Shown: piece after piece, positions 17,792 through 26,864 of the stretch
Layout: every line of letters starts with the position of its first letter
Position numbering within the stretch: position 1 is the stretch's first letter
Source: Bacteroidaceae bacterium
GTDB taxonomy: Bacteria > Bacteroidota > Bacteroidia > Bacteroidales > Bacteroidaceae
Direction: 5' to 3'
Length of the DNA: 41,308 bases
Assembly (NCBI GenBank): GCA_017427185.1
Contig: JAFRTJ010000040.1
Coordinates: 1 to 41,308 of the forward strand
Program-made: the position numbers and the translations under genes
The notes under the pieces: generated by a model
Told to the model about the DNA's origin: nothing
What the model saw: only the letters and a program-made list of their open reading frames with translations
The model's database searches: none

Positions 17792-18261
17792 TATTCAGTC
17801 TTGTCGGGCTTCGCAGCCCAGTCACGAAAGGCTTGGAGAGCTTGCTCGCGCATAATCATACGAGTCGGAATAGAGCGCTTTGACAAGGGGCGCTCTATTT
17901 CGTCGTATATAAATTTGTCGCCAAAGTTGATTTCCTCAGCGTCTTGTTTGGTGTTTCCGTAGTAGATGTGTGAGATTCCTGCCCAATAGATAGCAGCCAG
18001 ACACATGGGACAAGGCTCGCAGGAAGTGTAAATTGAACAGCCTGTCAGTTTGAAGTTCGCTTTTTGTTGACAAGCAGCTCGGATGGCATTTACTTCAGCA
18101 TGGGCGGTAGGGTCATTGCTTGCTGTTACGCGATTGACTCCAGTTGCGATGATTTTGCCATTCTCCACGATCACAGCCCCGAAAGGCCCTCCACCGTTTT
18201 TTACATTCTCGATGCTCAAATCGATGGCTTGCTGCATGAATTCTTTATCTTTCCGTGTCAT
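17788..18261 (-). CDS. guaD: Guanine deaminase
   Basis: The 157-residue product closely follows the Bacillus subtilis GuaD pattern: NDPTAHAEVNAIR (zinc ligand H54 and proton shuttle E56), SCEPCPMCLAAIYWA (zinc ligands C84 and C87) and a C-terminal aromatic segment ending in Tyr, as in the domain-swapped guanine deaminases. It converts guanine to xanthine and ammonia in the cytosol. The length equals the family norm. It lies 17 bp downstream of the heparinase-like gene, so it may ride on that operon although its function is purine salvage. A tRNA adenosine deaminase (TadA) is less likely because the DxxFIYxEI segment and C-terminus are those of GuaD. Confidence 0.9.
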   Translation of the reverse strand: MTRKDKEFMQQAIDLSIENVKNGGGPFGAVIVENGKIIATGVNRVTASNDPTAHAEVNAIRAACQQKANFKLTGCSIYTSCEPCPMCLAAIYWAGISHIYYGNTKQDAEEINFGDKFIYDEIERPLSKRSIPTRMIMREQALQAFRDWAAKPDKTEY

Positions 18262-18278
18262 GAGAAATCGTTCCTTGA

Positions 18279-20129
18279 TTATTTGCTGAGGGTGGCAGAA
18301 AGGTCTGTGGTGGTGTTCCTTCCTAATTGGGCAACGAAATGAATACGAGTGATTCCTTTGTTTTGGTTCTCAACTTTACGATAGGGTGAGGCTTTTTCTA
18401 CAAACCATTTGCCTCTTACTCCTTGAATACGTAGCGTTAGGCTGTACTCACCTTTTGTAAGTTTAATGCTTTGTGGATCCACGATGCTCACTGAAGCTTC
18501 AGTCATCATAGTCCAAGTGAGTTTCGTGGATTTATTCAGTGTCTCGATATGATCTGTAATTTTCAAGTCATCCATTCCATTGAGCTCGCATCGGCGAGTA
18601 ACATTTTTTACCTGTCCTTCATAGATGGGAGAAAGGTCGATAGAAGCGTAACCTGGGTAAGCTACTTTACGTTCCTTGAAGTCCACTCTGCCGTTCACTA
18701 CCTGCAGCTGATCGTCAAAAGTCAGCGTGTTGTGGTTATGGTTGTTGTAGCGATACACGGTCCAACGGTCGGAATTCTGCTTCATATTCCATATACTCAG
18801 ATTTGCCTGCTCCAAATTATTGTAATTCTCGGTTCCCAAATCGAGTGCCCATCTCACACCGTGGGATTCGTAGATGAAGCTTCCCACGTCCATGTGAGCA
18901 TGGTTAGCTTTAGCTGTTCCGGCTTTTACACCCATGAAAGCATCGTTATAACCCCACCCGCTTCGTGTCACGTAGACAGGATTGATTCCATCTCCGGTCC
19001 AAGCAAGTTTTTCAGGCTGACTAGGTAGGGTAAGTGGGTATTTGTGGCCGTATATGAGGGCCGCAGGTGCAAGACGGTCTTGTGTGATAGATTCAGGATT
19101 GCGGCGATGAAGAATTCTCATCTGATTGTAGAGAATGGCTGGATCACGACTCTCGCGATAGAACCAAAAGGCTGTTGAAGTTGCAGTTGAGCCATTCCCA
19201 TTGTCGCTGTAGTTGAAACATCCTAAGTTGGGTGTACACATGTGAGTGATGTATTCCCCTGTCTTCGCGAAACCAGGAATCTCGCTTAGTCCAAAGTCGG
19301 ATCCAAAGTTCTGGCGGATAGCTTCAATGAAGAGTACGTTGAAAGAGGTACCATATTCCCAGTAGCCAGGACCTTCGGGGTAGACACCATCATTATCATA
19401 ACCTTTCATGGCAAAGGGTTCGCCCCAAATGGCGCGGTTTACCACCTTAGCACAGAGTTCCATGTCCTGTTCCCAAACGGCCATTGCACCGCAGGATATG
19501 CCTGTGTGACAAACTTGGTTCCAATTGTTGTCACCCTTAATGTTGAAATGGTTGTCGAATGAAGGCCTCAATCCTTTTTCGATAATAGCTTGCTCAATGA
19601 TGCTCCGTTCCTTTAGAGTCAGGTCATCATACAACCAGTCATATCCAATGGCAGCTGCCAGCGTCATCTCAGCAACATCCAGGAAATGGTTAGGGTTCCA
19701 ATCTGTGAATTGGCACACATTCAATAGCTCAGATTTAGCATAGTCCCTGTACTTGGCATCTTTGGTAGTACGATAGGCATAGCTGGTATAGAAAATTCTC
19801 CTGAGAGCAGATCGACTGATGCCTAACAGGCGTCTGCCTTCCATTTTCCTTGTTAATAGGTTATAAGGCTGTTTGGATAGTTGATTTGAGACATCAATGA
19901 TACTCTGGTGGATTTGACTCCATATGGAATCTCTCTTGATGTCTTTCAAGAGTTTTTTCTCTTCTCCTCTCAAAAGGAGTAGGCGGGGATGCTTCCTCAT
20001 CTTTTGAGACGATTCCACATAATTCTCCCATTCATTATCTGCACTCAAAGAAGCTGCTTTGATTCCTAGCGTCATGAAGGCAAGTGCCATTAGCACTAAG
20101 GCAAATCCTTTTCCTAATGTTCTTTTCAT
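18279..20129 (-). CDS. Heparinase II/III-like polysaccharide lyase
   Basis: The 616-residue product has a signal peptide (to about residue 25), an alpha/alpha toroid (about 45-360) and a beta-sandwich heparinase II/III domain (about 380-600). Candidate lyase residues are N204 in NNWNQVCH, Y256 in GPGYWEYG and H410/H412 in ANHAHMDVG. Such enzymes cleave uronic-acid-containing chains by beta-elimination; known relatives act on heparin, alginate, ulvan or other acidic glycans. In this pectin-type context a rhamnogalacturonan or glucuronic-acid-bearing substrate is an inference only. It lies 14 bp downstream of GH51 and is probably in the same transcript. Confidence 0.82.
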   Translation of the reverse strand: MKRTLGKGFALVLMALAFMTLGIKAASLSADNEWENYVESSQKMRKHPRLLLLRGEEKKLLKDIKRDSIWSQIHQSIIDVSNQLSKQPYNLLTRKMEGRRLLGISRSALRRIFYTSYAYRTTKDAKYRDYAKSELLNVCQFTDWNPNHFLDVAEMTLAAAIGYDWLYDDLTLKERSIIEQAIIEKGLRPSFDNHFNIKGDNNWNQVCHTGISCGAMAVWEQDMELCAKVVNRAIWGEPFAMKGYDNDGVYPEGPGYWEYGTSFNVLFIEAIRQNFGSDFGLSEIPGFAKTGEYITHMCTPNLGCFNYSDNGNGSTATSTAFWFYRESRDPAILYNQMRILHRRNPESITQDRLAPAALIYGHKYPLTLPSQPEKLAWTGDGINPVYVTRSGWGYNDAFMGVKAGTAKANHAHMDVGSFIYESHGVRWALDLGTENYNNLEQANLSIWNMKQNSDRWTVYRYNNHNHNTLTFDDQLQVVNGRVDFKERKVAYPGYASIDLSPIYEGQVKNVTRRCELNGMDDLKITDHIETLNKSTKLTWTMMTEASVSIVDPQSIKLTKGEYSLTLRIQGVRGKWFVEKASPYRKVENQNKGITRIHFVAQLGRNTTTDLSATLSK

Positions 20130-20143
20130 AATTTTCGTTATTT

Positions 20144-22660
20144 TTATTTCAGTTTTGCGGTAATGATGTTGATGGAAAAGGGTTCTACCGGGAAGCAGAG
20201 GCGAGCCCCATTATTTTCCATGTGAACCTTTCCAGATCGAGGAATGATGTTGAATGGATATTCCTTGGTATTTTCGTCTTGCCCATCTTGACTGCTCAGC
20301 CGAATCATCTCAGCTGTTCTGACTGAACCATTGGAAAGGTTGATTGTGCCATCAGTACCCGTATTCCCGACATTCACAACCTTAATGTACATAAGATTGT
20401 TAATCTCGTCGATGGTCACGTTGTGATAGACGCCTCGCATGGATGTGTCCCGATGTTTACTCTGGAGTTGCAGTTTGTCATCAATATAGGTGGTCATGCT
20501 GTCTCCATCCACTTCGACACGAAGGTCGTACCAGCGTCCCTCTTCCACCTTGTAGCCTTGTCCTGCGGTCAGATTAATGCGGCCACCATCTTTACTTTGT
20601 TCGATGTTGTTTATTGCATTGCCCCATCCTCCGACATTGAACCAGTCGAAGTCTTTATCGTTTTCATAGTTAAAGACCATCAAGAAGCCTTCGTCCCCAC
20701 TCTCTTTGTATGCACGAACCTTGTAGGTATATTTCTTGGCGGCAATTTCAGTGGGACAAATCCAAAGATTGCCTTGTGTTTCACCAAAATTGGTTACAGA
20801 ACCTTCTTTGATAATCCATTTTCTTTTGGCTCTGATACGTTTGGGACCATCTGGGTTTTGATCTGGAAAGGGAGTGCTCCAATCCTCGATGGCAGGCAGA
20901 GCGATGATTTGTTCATCAATGATGACTTGCGGATCCTTAAAGGTCGCCTTGGTGTTCCAGGCTGAGACACCGATGTGAATGGGGTTCTTTGTTTCCTGAA
21001 TCTTTACTTCAGGGAGTTCCCATTCCATTTCGCTGTTTATGAGACGCGTACCAACATGAGTAGAAAAAAGTTGCTGCACCCAATAGCTGGGTGTCCCAAA
21101 TGCATCGCTTGAATTGAAATGGATCAAATCTGTTGGCCAATTGGAAGCATTGTCGTTGACAAAGAGTGGTGCGTAGGAATTCATCTTGACGATGTCGCTG
21201 TTATGTTCCATACCAATCATATATACCGCTTCTCCCAAAGCTGCGTTCATGTTTCCAACCTTACCGAATTGTGAGGTTACGGCATATTCGCCAACATAGA
21301 CGCCAGGACCTTTTCGGTCATAGTTGTTGTATTTGTTGAAAGCATCTGCAAACCAGGATGGATTGCGATAATAATGCTCATCCACCAGTTCCACAGGTTC
21401 TTGGCTTCTCCAGCTTGGCCAGTCGGTTCCCCATGCTTGTACGTTCCCAACACATTTCATGTTTGGATACTTGCTTTTCACAGCATCGTAAAAAAGACGG
21501 TATCGTTCAAAGTAATGGTCACTCATATCCGAATTGTCGTCAAATCGATTGTTGCCATTCTCGTTCCCAATTTCCAAGTATTCAATATTGAAGGGTTGGG
21601 GATGTCCATTCTCAGCTCTCATCCTGCCGAATCTGGTGGTGATATCTCCGTTGGCATACTCCAGGGCATCCATGCATTCTTGAATCCAAGGTTCCAATTG
21701 GTTGACGGGAGTGACGCCTCCGTGCCAGATACCTACGTTGACTACATATAGTGGTTTGGCGCCAATATCCTCAGCGAGTTGCAGGAATTCGTGGAATCCG
21801 AGGCCGTCACTCGTCCAATATTTCCAATTGGCATTATAGTGGCCAGGACGTTTCTCGATAGGTCCTATGGTACGTTCCCAATGGAATGCATTGGTGGAGT
21901 CACCTTGTCCTTCCACATAACATCCCCCAGGGAAACGCATGAATTGTGGTTTCATCTTGGCAAGCATTTCTGCTAATTGAGGGCGGCATCCATTAGGGCG
22001 ACCTTTATATGTTGGAGGAAACAGACTCACCACATCCATCTCAATGGTGCCAACTCCACTCATCGTTAACTGGAACAATGCCTTAGGGTCGTTGGCTGTA
22101 GGTATTAGAGTTGCCTCCATTTTCTGCCAATGTTTACTGAGTTTCCCTTTCAGCATTGTGGTGCCTAATGTGCTTCCGTTTTCGGAAACTAAAGAAATTG
22201 TTAAATTGCCAGGTTTTCCACTAATGGCACGAACCCATATGGAGAAGGTATACTGCTGTCCTGCGACACAGTTGATACCCCAGAATCCCCCGTTTGTAAC
22301 ACCTCCCCCAGGAGTCTTTACGTTCAGTATGGCAGCATGGTTTTGTGCTTTGTTAAGCATGTTTTCTGTGGTACGTTTCAGAGTTGTTCCTTGTCCGATG
22401 GTGTTCCAAGCCATCGTCTCTTCAGGGTTCTCAGGATTGGGGCCAGCAGGATGTGGTCCCTCCTCTTCGAATGAACGGTTGCGTATCAGTTCAGCATAGA
22501 GTCCGCCATCTGCTGCATGATTGATGTCCTCAAAGAAGATGCCATATAGCATAGGACTGATGGCTATGCCTCGTTTGTTGAGGTCAATGTCGATGCTTAT
22601 CTGAGCATTTAATCCACTCGAGCAAATTGCCAGAATTAGAAGAAACAGATATCTTTTCAT
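20144..22660 (-). CDS. GH51 alpha-L-arabinofuranosidase with an inserted LamG-like domain
   Basis: The start at 22660 gives a signal peptide (MKRYLFLLILAICSSGLNAQ); an in-frame start 45 bp upstream lies beside the promoter. The 838-residue product has an N-terminal beta/CBM4-like domain (about 60-215), a TIM barrel with acid/base E367 in LEIGNENG and nucleophile E458 in YVGEYAV, and a C-terminal arabinofuranosidase beta domain. Between about 610 and 790 a concanavalin-like insert is present (MVFNYENDKDFDWFNVGGWGN and a following LRVEVDGD stretch), as in several Bacteroidota GH51 enzymes. It releases alpha-L-arabinose from arabinan or arabinoxylan. It leads the heparinase-like and guanine deaminase genes. 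Confidence 0.93.
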   Translation of the reverse strand: MKRYLFLLILAICSSGLNAQISIDIDLNKRGIAISPMLYGIFFEDINHAADGGLYAELIRNRSFEEEGPHPAGPNPENPEETMAWNTIGQGTTLKRTTENMLNKAQNHAAILNVKTPGGGVTNGGFWGINCVAGQQYTFSIWVRAISGKPGNLTISLVSENGSTLGTTMLKGKLSKHWQKMEATLIPTANDPKALFQLTMSGVGTIEMDVVSLFPPTYKGRPNGCRPQLAEMLAKMKPQFMRFPGGCYVEGQGDSTNAFHWERTIGPIEKRPGHYNANWKYWTSDGLGFHEFLQLAEDIGAKPLYVVNVGIWHGGVTPVNQLEPWIQECMDALEYANGDITTRFGRMRAENGHPQPFNIEYLEIGNENGNNRFDDNSDMSDHYFERYRLFYDAVKSKYPNMKCVGNVQAWGTDWPSWRSQEPVELVDEHYYRNPSWFADAFNKYNNYDRKGPGVYVGEYAVTSQFGKVGNMNAALGEAVYMIGMEHNSDIVKMNSYAPLFVNDNASNWPTDLIHFNSSDAFGTPSYWVQQLFSTHVGTRLINSEMEWELPEVKIQETKNPIHIGVSAWNTKATFKDPQVIIDEQIIALPAIEDWSTPFPDQNPDGPKRIRAKRKWIIKEGSVTNFGETQGNLWICPTEIAAKKYTYKVRAYKESGDEGFLMVFNYENDKDFDWFNVGGWGNAINNIEQSKDGGRINLTAGQGYKVEEGRWYDLRVEVDGDSMTTYIDDKLQLQSKHRDTSMRGVYHNVTIDEINNLMYIKVVNVGNTGTDGTINLSNGSVRTAEMIRLSSQDGQDENTKEYPFNIIPRSGKVHMENNGARLCFPVEPFSINIITAKLK

Positions 22661-22693
22661 GAGATATGTTGAAAGCAAAAATGAAATTCTGTA

Positions 22694-22701
22694 CAAAAAT
22701 A
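22694..22701 (-). promoter_or_regulatory. Possible -7 box for the GH51 gene
   Basis: Minus-strand TATTTTTG fits TAnnTTTG in the 82-bp gap between CE12 and GH51, with a predicted leader of about 30 nt. No -33 element is evident, so read-through from CE12 remains possible. Confidence 0.4.
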
Positions 22702-22742
22702 GCAATAAAATCTGATATGCCTCTTTGGGAAAGAGAGAAAAA

Positions 22743-24047
22743 TCAATTTCCGGCAGGTTTCGTTATTTCCAAGAAAGGAGAATAGGACCACTGAAAAGAA
22801 TCGACGTCATCGGGCTTAGAAGGAGAATACTGAACAGCTTCAGGACGAAGAAACTCAGTGATGGGCAGTTGCAATTCTATGATCCCATTCACTACCATTT
22901 TGGCTATCTCGTAAGCTCCATAAGCATTGAAGTGGGTGTTGTCTTCCAGATTCTTGTCTTGTCCAGGGAATGTTCCCGCAGGGTATTGGACAAAAGCTTT
23001 GCGCGAGCCCTCCACACCAAGCGTCTCATAGAAAGTGCGAGTCATCTCGTGCAGTTCGATGACAGGAACTTTCAGGTCTTTTGCTACCCATCGCATTGCT
23101 TCTGGATAGTTGTCGTGTGTTTCCTTGATTCTTCCATTTTCATCGAAGAACCTTCGTTGGGTAGGAGTGATGAAGATGGGGCGAACATTTTTCTCGCGTG
23201 CTGCATCCACGAATTGTTTCAACGCATAAGCGAAGTTGTAGAAGGCACCACTTCCCAAATATTTCTCTTTTTGGTCGTTATGTCCAAACTCTATCATGAG
23301 GTAGTCCCCTTCTTTCATCAGGGTGAGCATTTTCTTCAAACGTCCCTCTGCCAGAAAGGATGTTGCAGTTTCTCCACTCTCGGCGTAGTTGGCGATGGCC
23401 ACTTTATCGGAAAACCATCGAGGTATCATCTGTCCCCAAGAAGCCCAAGGTTCGCAATCTTGGTCGACAACCGTAGAGTTGCCGCAAAGCCAAATCGTAT
23501 GAGCGTCTTCAGCGGGAGTTATTTGGATGGATGACAAAGCTGGTACATCGCCGTTAAACTCCAAGGTAAGGCAATCGTCCCATACGAGTTTCTTCCCTCC
23601 CTTGGATTTTGTTCGCACATAGCTTTGTTTGTTGTCAGGCGTGCGGATGATATCGTCTCGCTTGTTTACAGTAAAGGTATAGGTTTTGAATTCCCCCTTC
23701 TTGGTTTCTGCATTCTCGACGTATAACCGCCTGGCTTCAGCTCTGACGGTAGTGCAGGCCTTTTTCTTCTTGTTCCCAAGGGTTACCGTAACACGATAAT
23801 TCCCATCAGGAACTTTCACGGAAAAGTATGTGATGAAAGGTGCCAACTGATAGGTCTCAGTTTGCATGTTTCGTGCTTTCTCCACAACCTCTCTGAAGTC
23901 ATACCCATAACCTCGTTCTGTCGTGAATGTGTCAGTGGGGTTTACTTGGATAGCATTCTTCTCTCGTCCATCGAAAGAAAAGGTTTGGCTCCAAGAAGGT
24001 GTTGCTCCATTTAGTATAAGGATGAATGCAAAGAGGAGTTTTTTCAT
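22743..24047 (-). CDS. CE12 rhamnogalacturonan acetylesterase
   Basis: The 434-residue product has a signal peptide (to residue 20), an N-terminal galactose-binding-like beta domain (about 21-180) and a C-terminal SGNH/GDSL hydrolase. The SGNH blocks are clear: catalytic S191 in GNSTVVD, G in YAESGETA, N257 in GHND, and D369/H372 in EDNTHFN. This arrangement is the carbohydrate esterase 12 family, which removes acetyl groups from rhamnogalacturonan so lyases and hydrolases can act. It sits 46 bp downstream of the dipeptidase gene and upstream of GH51, and is one of the best indications that the target is pectin. Confidence 0.88.
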   Translation of the reverse strand: MKKLLFAFILILNGATPSWSQTFSFDGREKNAIQVNPTDTFTTERGYGYDFREVVEKARNMQTETYQLAPFITYFSVKVPDGNYRVTVTLGNKKKKACTTVRAEARRLYVENAETKKGEFKTYTFTVNKRDDIIRTPDNKQSYVRTKSKGGKKLVWDDCLTLEFNGDVPALSSIQITPAEDAHTIWLCGNSTVVDQDCEPWASWGQMIPRWFSDKVAIANYAESGETATSFLAEGRLKKMLTLMKEGDYLMIEFGHNDQKEKYLGSGAFYNFAYALKQFVDAAREKNVRPIFITPTQRRFFDENGRIKETHDNYPEAMRWVAKDLKVPVIELHEMTRTFYETLGVEGSRKAFVQYPAGTFPGQDKNLEDNTHFNAYGAYEIAKMVVNGIIELQLPITEFLRPEAVQYSPSKPDDVDSFQWSYSPFLEITKPAGN

Positions 24048-24093
24048 TGTTGTTTCTTTCTCTTAGATTGCGTGGCACCAGAGCCCACTTGCC

Positions 24094-25548
24094 TTATTTT
24101 TCAGCTAATCGTTTCAGCAACTCGACAGTTACCTGCCAGATATGTTCTACTGTGGATAGCTCTACTCGCTCAGAAGGACTATGAGGTTCAATGATTCTGG
24201 GACCAATGGAGGCAATTTGTATGCCAGGGAACTTCTGCACGTAGTATCCTGCTTCCAGTACAAAATGCATGGCGGCTTTTCGCGGGCGGAATCCTAGTAC
24301 ATCCATGAAAGTTTGGTCCACCATCTGCAGGAACTCTGAGTTCTTGTCTTCTTGCCATGCTGGAGCCCTCATGATAATCTTGCAGGCAGCATCCTGCTCG
24401 ATAACTATGTGTTGGATTTTCTGAACCAATCCTTGCATCTGATTGTCAGAGAAACTTCTGGAATGGGTAAAGAAGTCGAAATAGGCATTCTGTTGTTTCA
24501 GGAGACCAAGGTTGGAGCTCATCTGCACCACATTTGGCATGTCTGGGCGCATTTTCAGCATGCCATTGGGCAGACTTAAGATGGTATCCATGAAATTGAC
24601 GACATCCTCTGGCGCTATCACGTCATCGACAGGTTTTCCCTTAGTGATACTCAGTTTCAGACCTGGGTCAGTCTTGCTGTAGGGCTTGATGGCTTTGTTG
24701 AAAGCAGCCTTCAGCGAAGTTTTCATCTTGTCGATGTTCTTTTCTGGGAGAATCAGACAGGCACGTGCATAGCTGGGAATGGATGCCGCTGCGTTGCCTC
24801 CTTCGAAAGAATGACAGGACCAATTGGTGATCTGTTTGTTCATCTTCGTTAGGATTTCTGCCAGCAGAAGGATAGCGTTGGCTCTGCCTTTGTTGATGTC
24901 CACACCCGAATGACCACCCTGTCCTCCTGAAATGGTTACATCATAGAACATGGAGCCTAATGGCGTCTTTAGTCTTCTGGCACGCATGCCGATTTCCTGG
25001 ATGCAGGCTCCTGCGGCAGCCACTGTGATGGAGTCGTAGTCCTCAGAGTCCAGGTTGATGACCTTGCGCCCCTTTATGAAATCTGTGGCCAATGCTTCAG
25101 CTCCAGTCATGCCGTCTTCCTCGTTGGTAGTGGTCAGCACTTCCAGAGGTCCGTGTACGATTGTGTCGTCCTGCAGGATGGCCAGTGCCATAGAGAGTCC
25201 TATGCCATTGTCTGCCCCTAAGGATGTGCCGTCTGCTCGCATCCAACCGTCCTCGATGATGGGCTTGATGTTGTCGTGAAGAGGGTCGAAATTCACTCCA
25301 TCGGCTGCCACGCAAACCATATCCATGTGGTTGAGCAGAACGATGGTTTCAGCATGCTCATAACCAGGTGTGGCAGGCTTGCGTATCACCACATTGTTTT
25401 CTTTGTCACGCTCGTATTCCAACCCTAATTTTTCGGCAAAGCGTGTCAGGAATAGAGCAACCCTATCCTCATGGTGAGAGGGACGGGGAGTGCGGTTCAG
25501 TTGTCTGAAAATCTTGTAGACAGCGTCCACAGAGGGTGTAATTGTCAT
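24094..25548 (-). CDS. pepD: M20C aminoacyl-histidine dipeptidase
   Basis: The start at 25548 yields 484 residues, matching the usual 485 for PepD; the frame is open 129 bp further upstream but that stretch is low quality and would run over the promoter. Metal and catalytic residues of the family are visible: H74 and D76 in LLNHMDM, bridging D113 in LGADNG, E143-E144 in TNEEDG, an Asp in INLDSEDYD (VINLDSEDYDS) and a late His in IIEPHSPSE. The enzyme is a cytosolic zinc dipeptidase cleaving Xaa-His and other dipeptides. It is a housekeeping gene placed first in the minus-strand run leading to CE12 and GH51. Confidence 0.92.
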   Translation of the reverse strand: MTITPSVDAVYKIFRQLNRTPRPSHHEDRVALFLTRFAEKLGLEYERDKENNVVIRKPATPGYEHAETIVLLNHMDMVCVAADGVNFDPLHDNIKPIIEDGWMRADGTSLGADNGIGLSMALAILQDDTIVHGPLEVLTTTNEEDGMTGAEALATDFIKGRKVINLDSEDYDSITVAAAGACIQEIGMRARRLKTPLGSMFYDVTISGGQGGHSGVDINKGRANAILLLAEILTKMNKQITNWSCHSFEGGNAAASIPSYARACLILPEKNIDKMKTSLKAAFNKAIKPYSKTDPGLKLSITKGKPVDDVIAPEDVVNFMDTILSLPNGMLKMRPDMPNVVQMSSNLGLLKQQNAYFDFFTHSRSFSDNQMQGLVQKIQHIVIEQDAACKIIMRAPAWQEDKNSEFLQMVDQTFMDVLGFRPRKAAMHFVLEAGYYVQKFPGIQIASIGPRIIEPHSPSERVELSTVEHIWQVTVELLKRLAEK

Positions 25549-25590
25549 TCTAAATTTCTTTTGGAGGATTTTTGTTGTTTTTCTAATGTG

Positions 25591-25598
25591 CAAAGATA
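25591..25598 (-). promoter_or_regulatory. -7 box for the dipeptidase gene
   Basis: Minus-strand TATCTTTG matches TAnnTTTG, giving a leader of about 40 nt to the ATG at 25548 and supporting that start. Confidence 0.6.
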
Positions 25599-25667
25599 CG
25601 CAAAATCTTTTCATTATCCTAAAAAATAAGCGAAAAAAACTCTCTGGGGGAAAGAAAGTGTCGATAG

Positions 25668-25698
25668 AAAAAAACAAGGTGCCGAATCCGACACCTTG
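25668..25698 (-). terminator. Rho-independent terminator after the S/T/R/G-tail gene
   Basis: CAAGGTG (25675-25681) and CACCTTG (25692-25698) form a 7-bp stem with a 10-nt loop; on the minus strand it is followed directly by seven T (A run at 25668-25674). It lies about 40 bp after the stop of the gene at 25738 and upstream of the dipeptidase promoter, so it separates the two units. Confidence 0.8.
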
Positions 25699-25737
25699 CC
25701 TTTAATCATGGACCCTTCGCCCGATAGTTTCTTCTGC

Positions 25738-26634
25738 TTATCTTCCGCCACGGCGGCCTGAGGTGGTCGTGCCCGTTGAACGGCTGCTTGAGCTGCTGCT
25801 CGAACGAGTGCTTGTGCTGCTCGATGTGTTGCTCTGCGTCGTCGTACTAGTGGAGCTTGAACGGTTGCCACGTGTGCCCGTTGTGGTGGTTCCCTGTCGC
25901 GTAGTGCTCTGCAGGGTGCTCTGCTGAGGCTGATTGCGATAGTTGATCTTGGGCGAGTTCGTGTTGCCGCTCACGTCGCGATAGCGTTCGTCCATCGTGC
26001 GGTTGTTCTGATTAGGATTCTTGTAGTTGTTGTACACGATTGGTTGATTGCGTTCCTTCAGATTTGTGCCAAAGTCATTCTTCAGGTTGTGACCAAACAT
26101 TTGGCTGCCCATGATGTGATGATGATCGGTATAGTGGTCAAACCCACGATAACGGTCGGTATAGAACCCAGTGGAGAAGTGTATTCTGCTGTGTCCTCCA
26201 TCATAGATCTTGAAGTGAGAAGGAGCATCGAAGAAATAGAAGTTGTGGTTGCTGTAGATCGTGTAGATGCGCAGCGCCCACTTGCTGCCCGTACTGTAGA
26301 TGGGACGATAGAAATAATCCGATGCGATGAACTTGCTGTATTGGTAATAGGATAACACGAAGCGCATGTCATCGTTGCGGTCGTCCAACAAGCGATAATA
26401 CTGGTAGATGGCATCGCGATAGCCGTAGACAACATCGTCCATGATGTAGTTGGCGGCTTTGATGAAGTCATAGTTGATTTCATAGCAGTCATCATACTGT
26501 TGTATCGTCAGGTCCAGTTCGTATGCCATACGGTCCGTCAGGAATCTTGCGCTCTTACGAATCTTGGACTTGCTCATAGCCATGCAGCTTCCAGCTACAA
26601 AGACCATCAATAGGGTGATGAATAACTTTTTCAT
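25738..26634 (-). CDS. Secreted protein of unknown function with an S/T/R/G-rich tail
   Basis: I do not recognise the family. The 298-residue product begins with a signal peptide (MKKLFITLLMVFVAGSCMA); a cysteine lies at residue 17 but the preceding AGS does not fit a lipobox well. Residues about 25-130 are rich in Tyr, Asp and Arg and look helical (YELDLTIQQYDDCYEINYDFIKAANYIMDD). A Tyr/His/Phe-rich stretch follows (about 130-190), then from about 234 to the end a low-complexity tail of Ser, Thr, Arg and Gly ending RRGGR. The tail is strongly basic and could be a disordered cell-wall or nucleic-acid-binding segment, or a heavily O-glycosylated linker. The gene has its own promoter and terminator. 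Confidence 0.75.
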   Translation of the reverse strand: MKKLFITLLMVFVAGSCMAMSKSKIRKSARFLTDRMAYELDLTIQQYDDCYEINYDFIKAANYIMDDVVYGYRDAIYQYYRLLDDRNDDMRFVLSYYQYSKFIASDYFYRPIYSTGSKWALRIYTIYSNHNFYFFDAPSHFKIYDGGHSRIHFSTGFYTDRYRGFDHYTDHHHIMGSQMFGHNLKNDFGTNLKERNQPIVYNNYKNPNQNNRTMDERYRDVSGNTNSPKINYRNQPQQSTLQSTTRQGTTTTGTRGNRSSSTSTTTQSNTSSSTSTRSSSSSSSRSTGTTTSGRRGGR

Positions 26635-26665
26635 AATATTTCTCGTTTAAGTTGTTTACTGAGGG

Positions 26666-26673
26666 CAAATTTA
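26666..26673 (-). promoter_or_regulatory. -7 box for the S/T/R/G-tail gene
   Basis: Minus-strand TAAATTTG matches TAnnTTTG; CTTG lies 20 bp upstream in the -33 position. The leader to 26634 is about 29 nt. Confidence 0.6.
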
Positions 26674-26825
26674 GTCTCTTTTTGCGTTCCTTCCAAGAAC
26701 TTTTCCTCTTTTGTGAAAGGAAAAACCCTATTCTTTCTCCCGTTTCCCTATTCTGGTATTCTTGTCATTGTTTTATTTTCTCTTTTTTTTCGTGATTCAG
26801 AAGCATCAGTTCAAGTAAAAAGACG

Positions 26826-26833
26826 TAACTTTG
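26826..26833 (+). promoter_or_regulatory. -7 box for the GH43-like gene
   Basis: TAACTTTG matches TAnnTTTG 31 bp before the ATG at 26865. The rest of the 230-bp divergent gap with the minus-strand gene is T-rich and holds no gene. Confidence 0.6.
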
Positions 26834-26864
26834 CAGCATCATAACATGAGAAAACATTAATACG

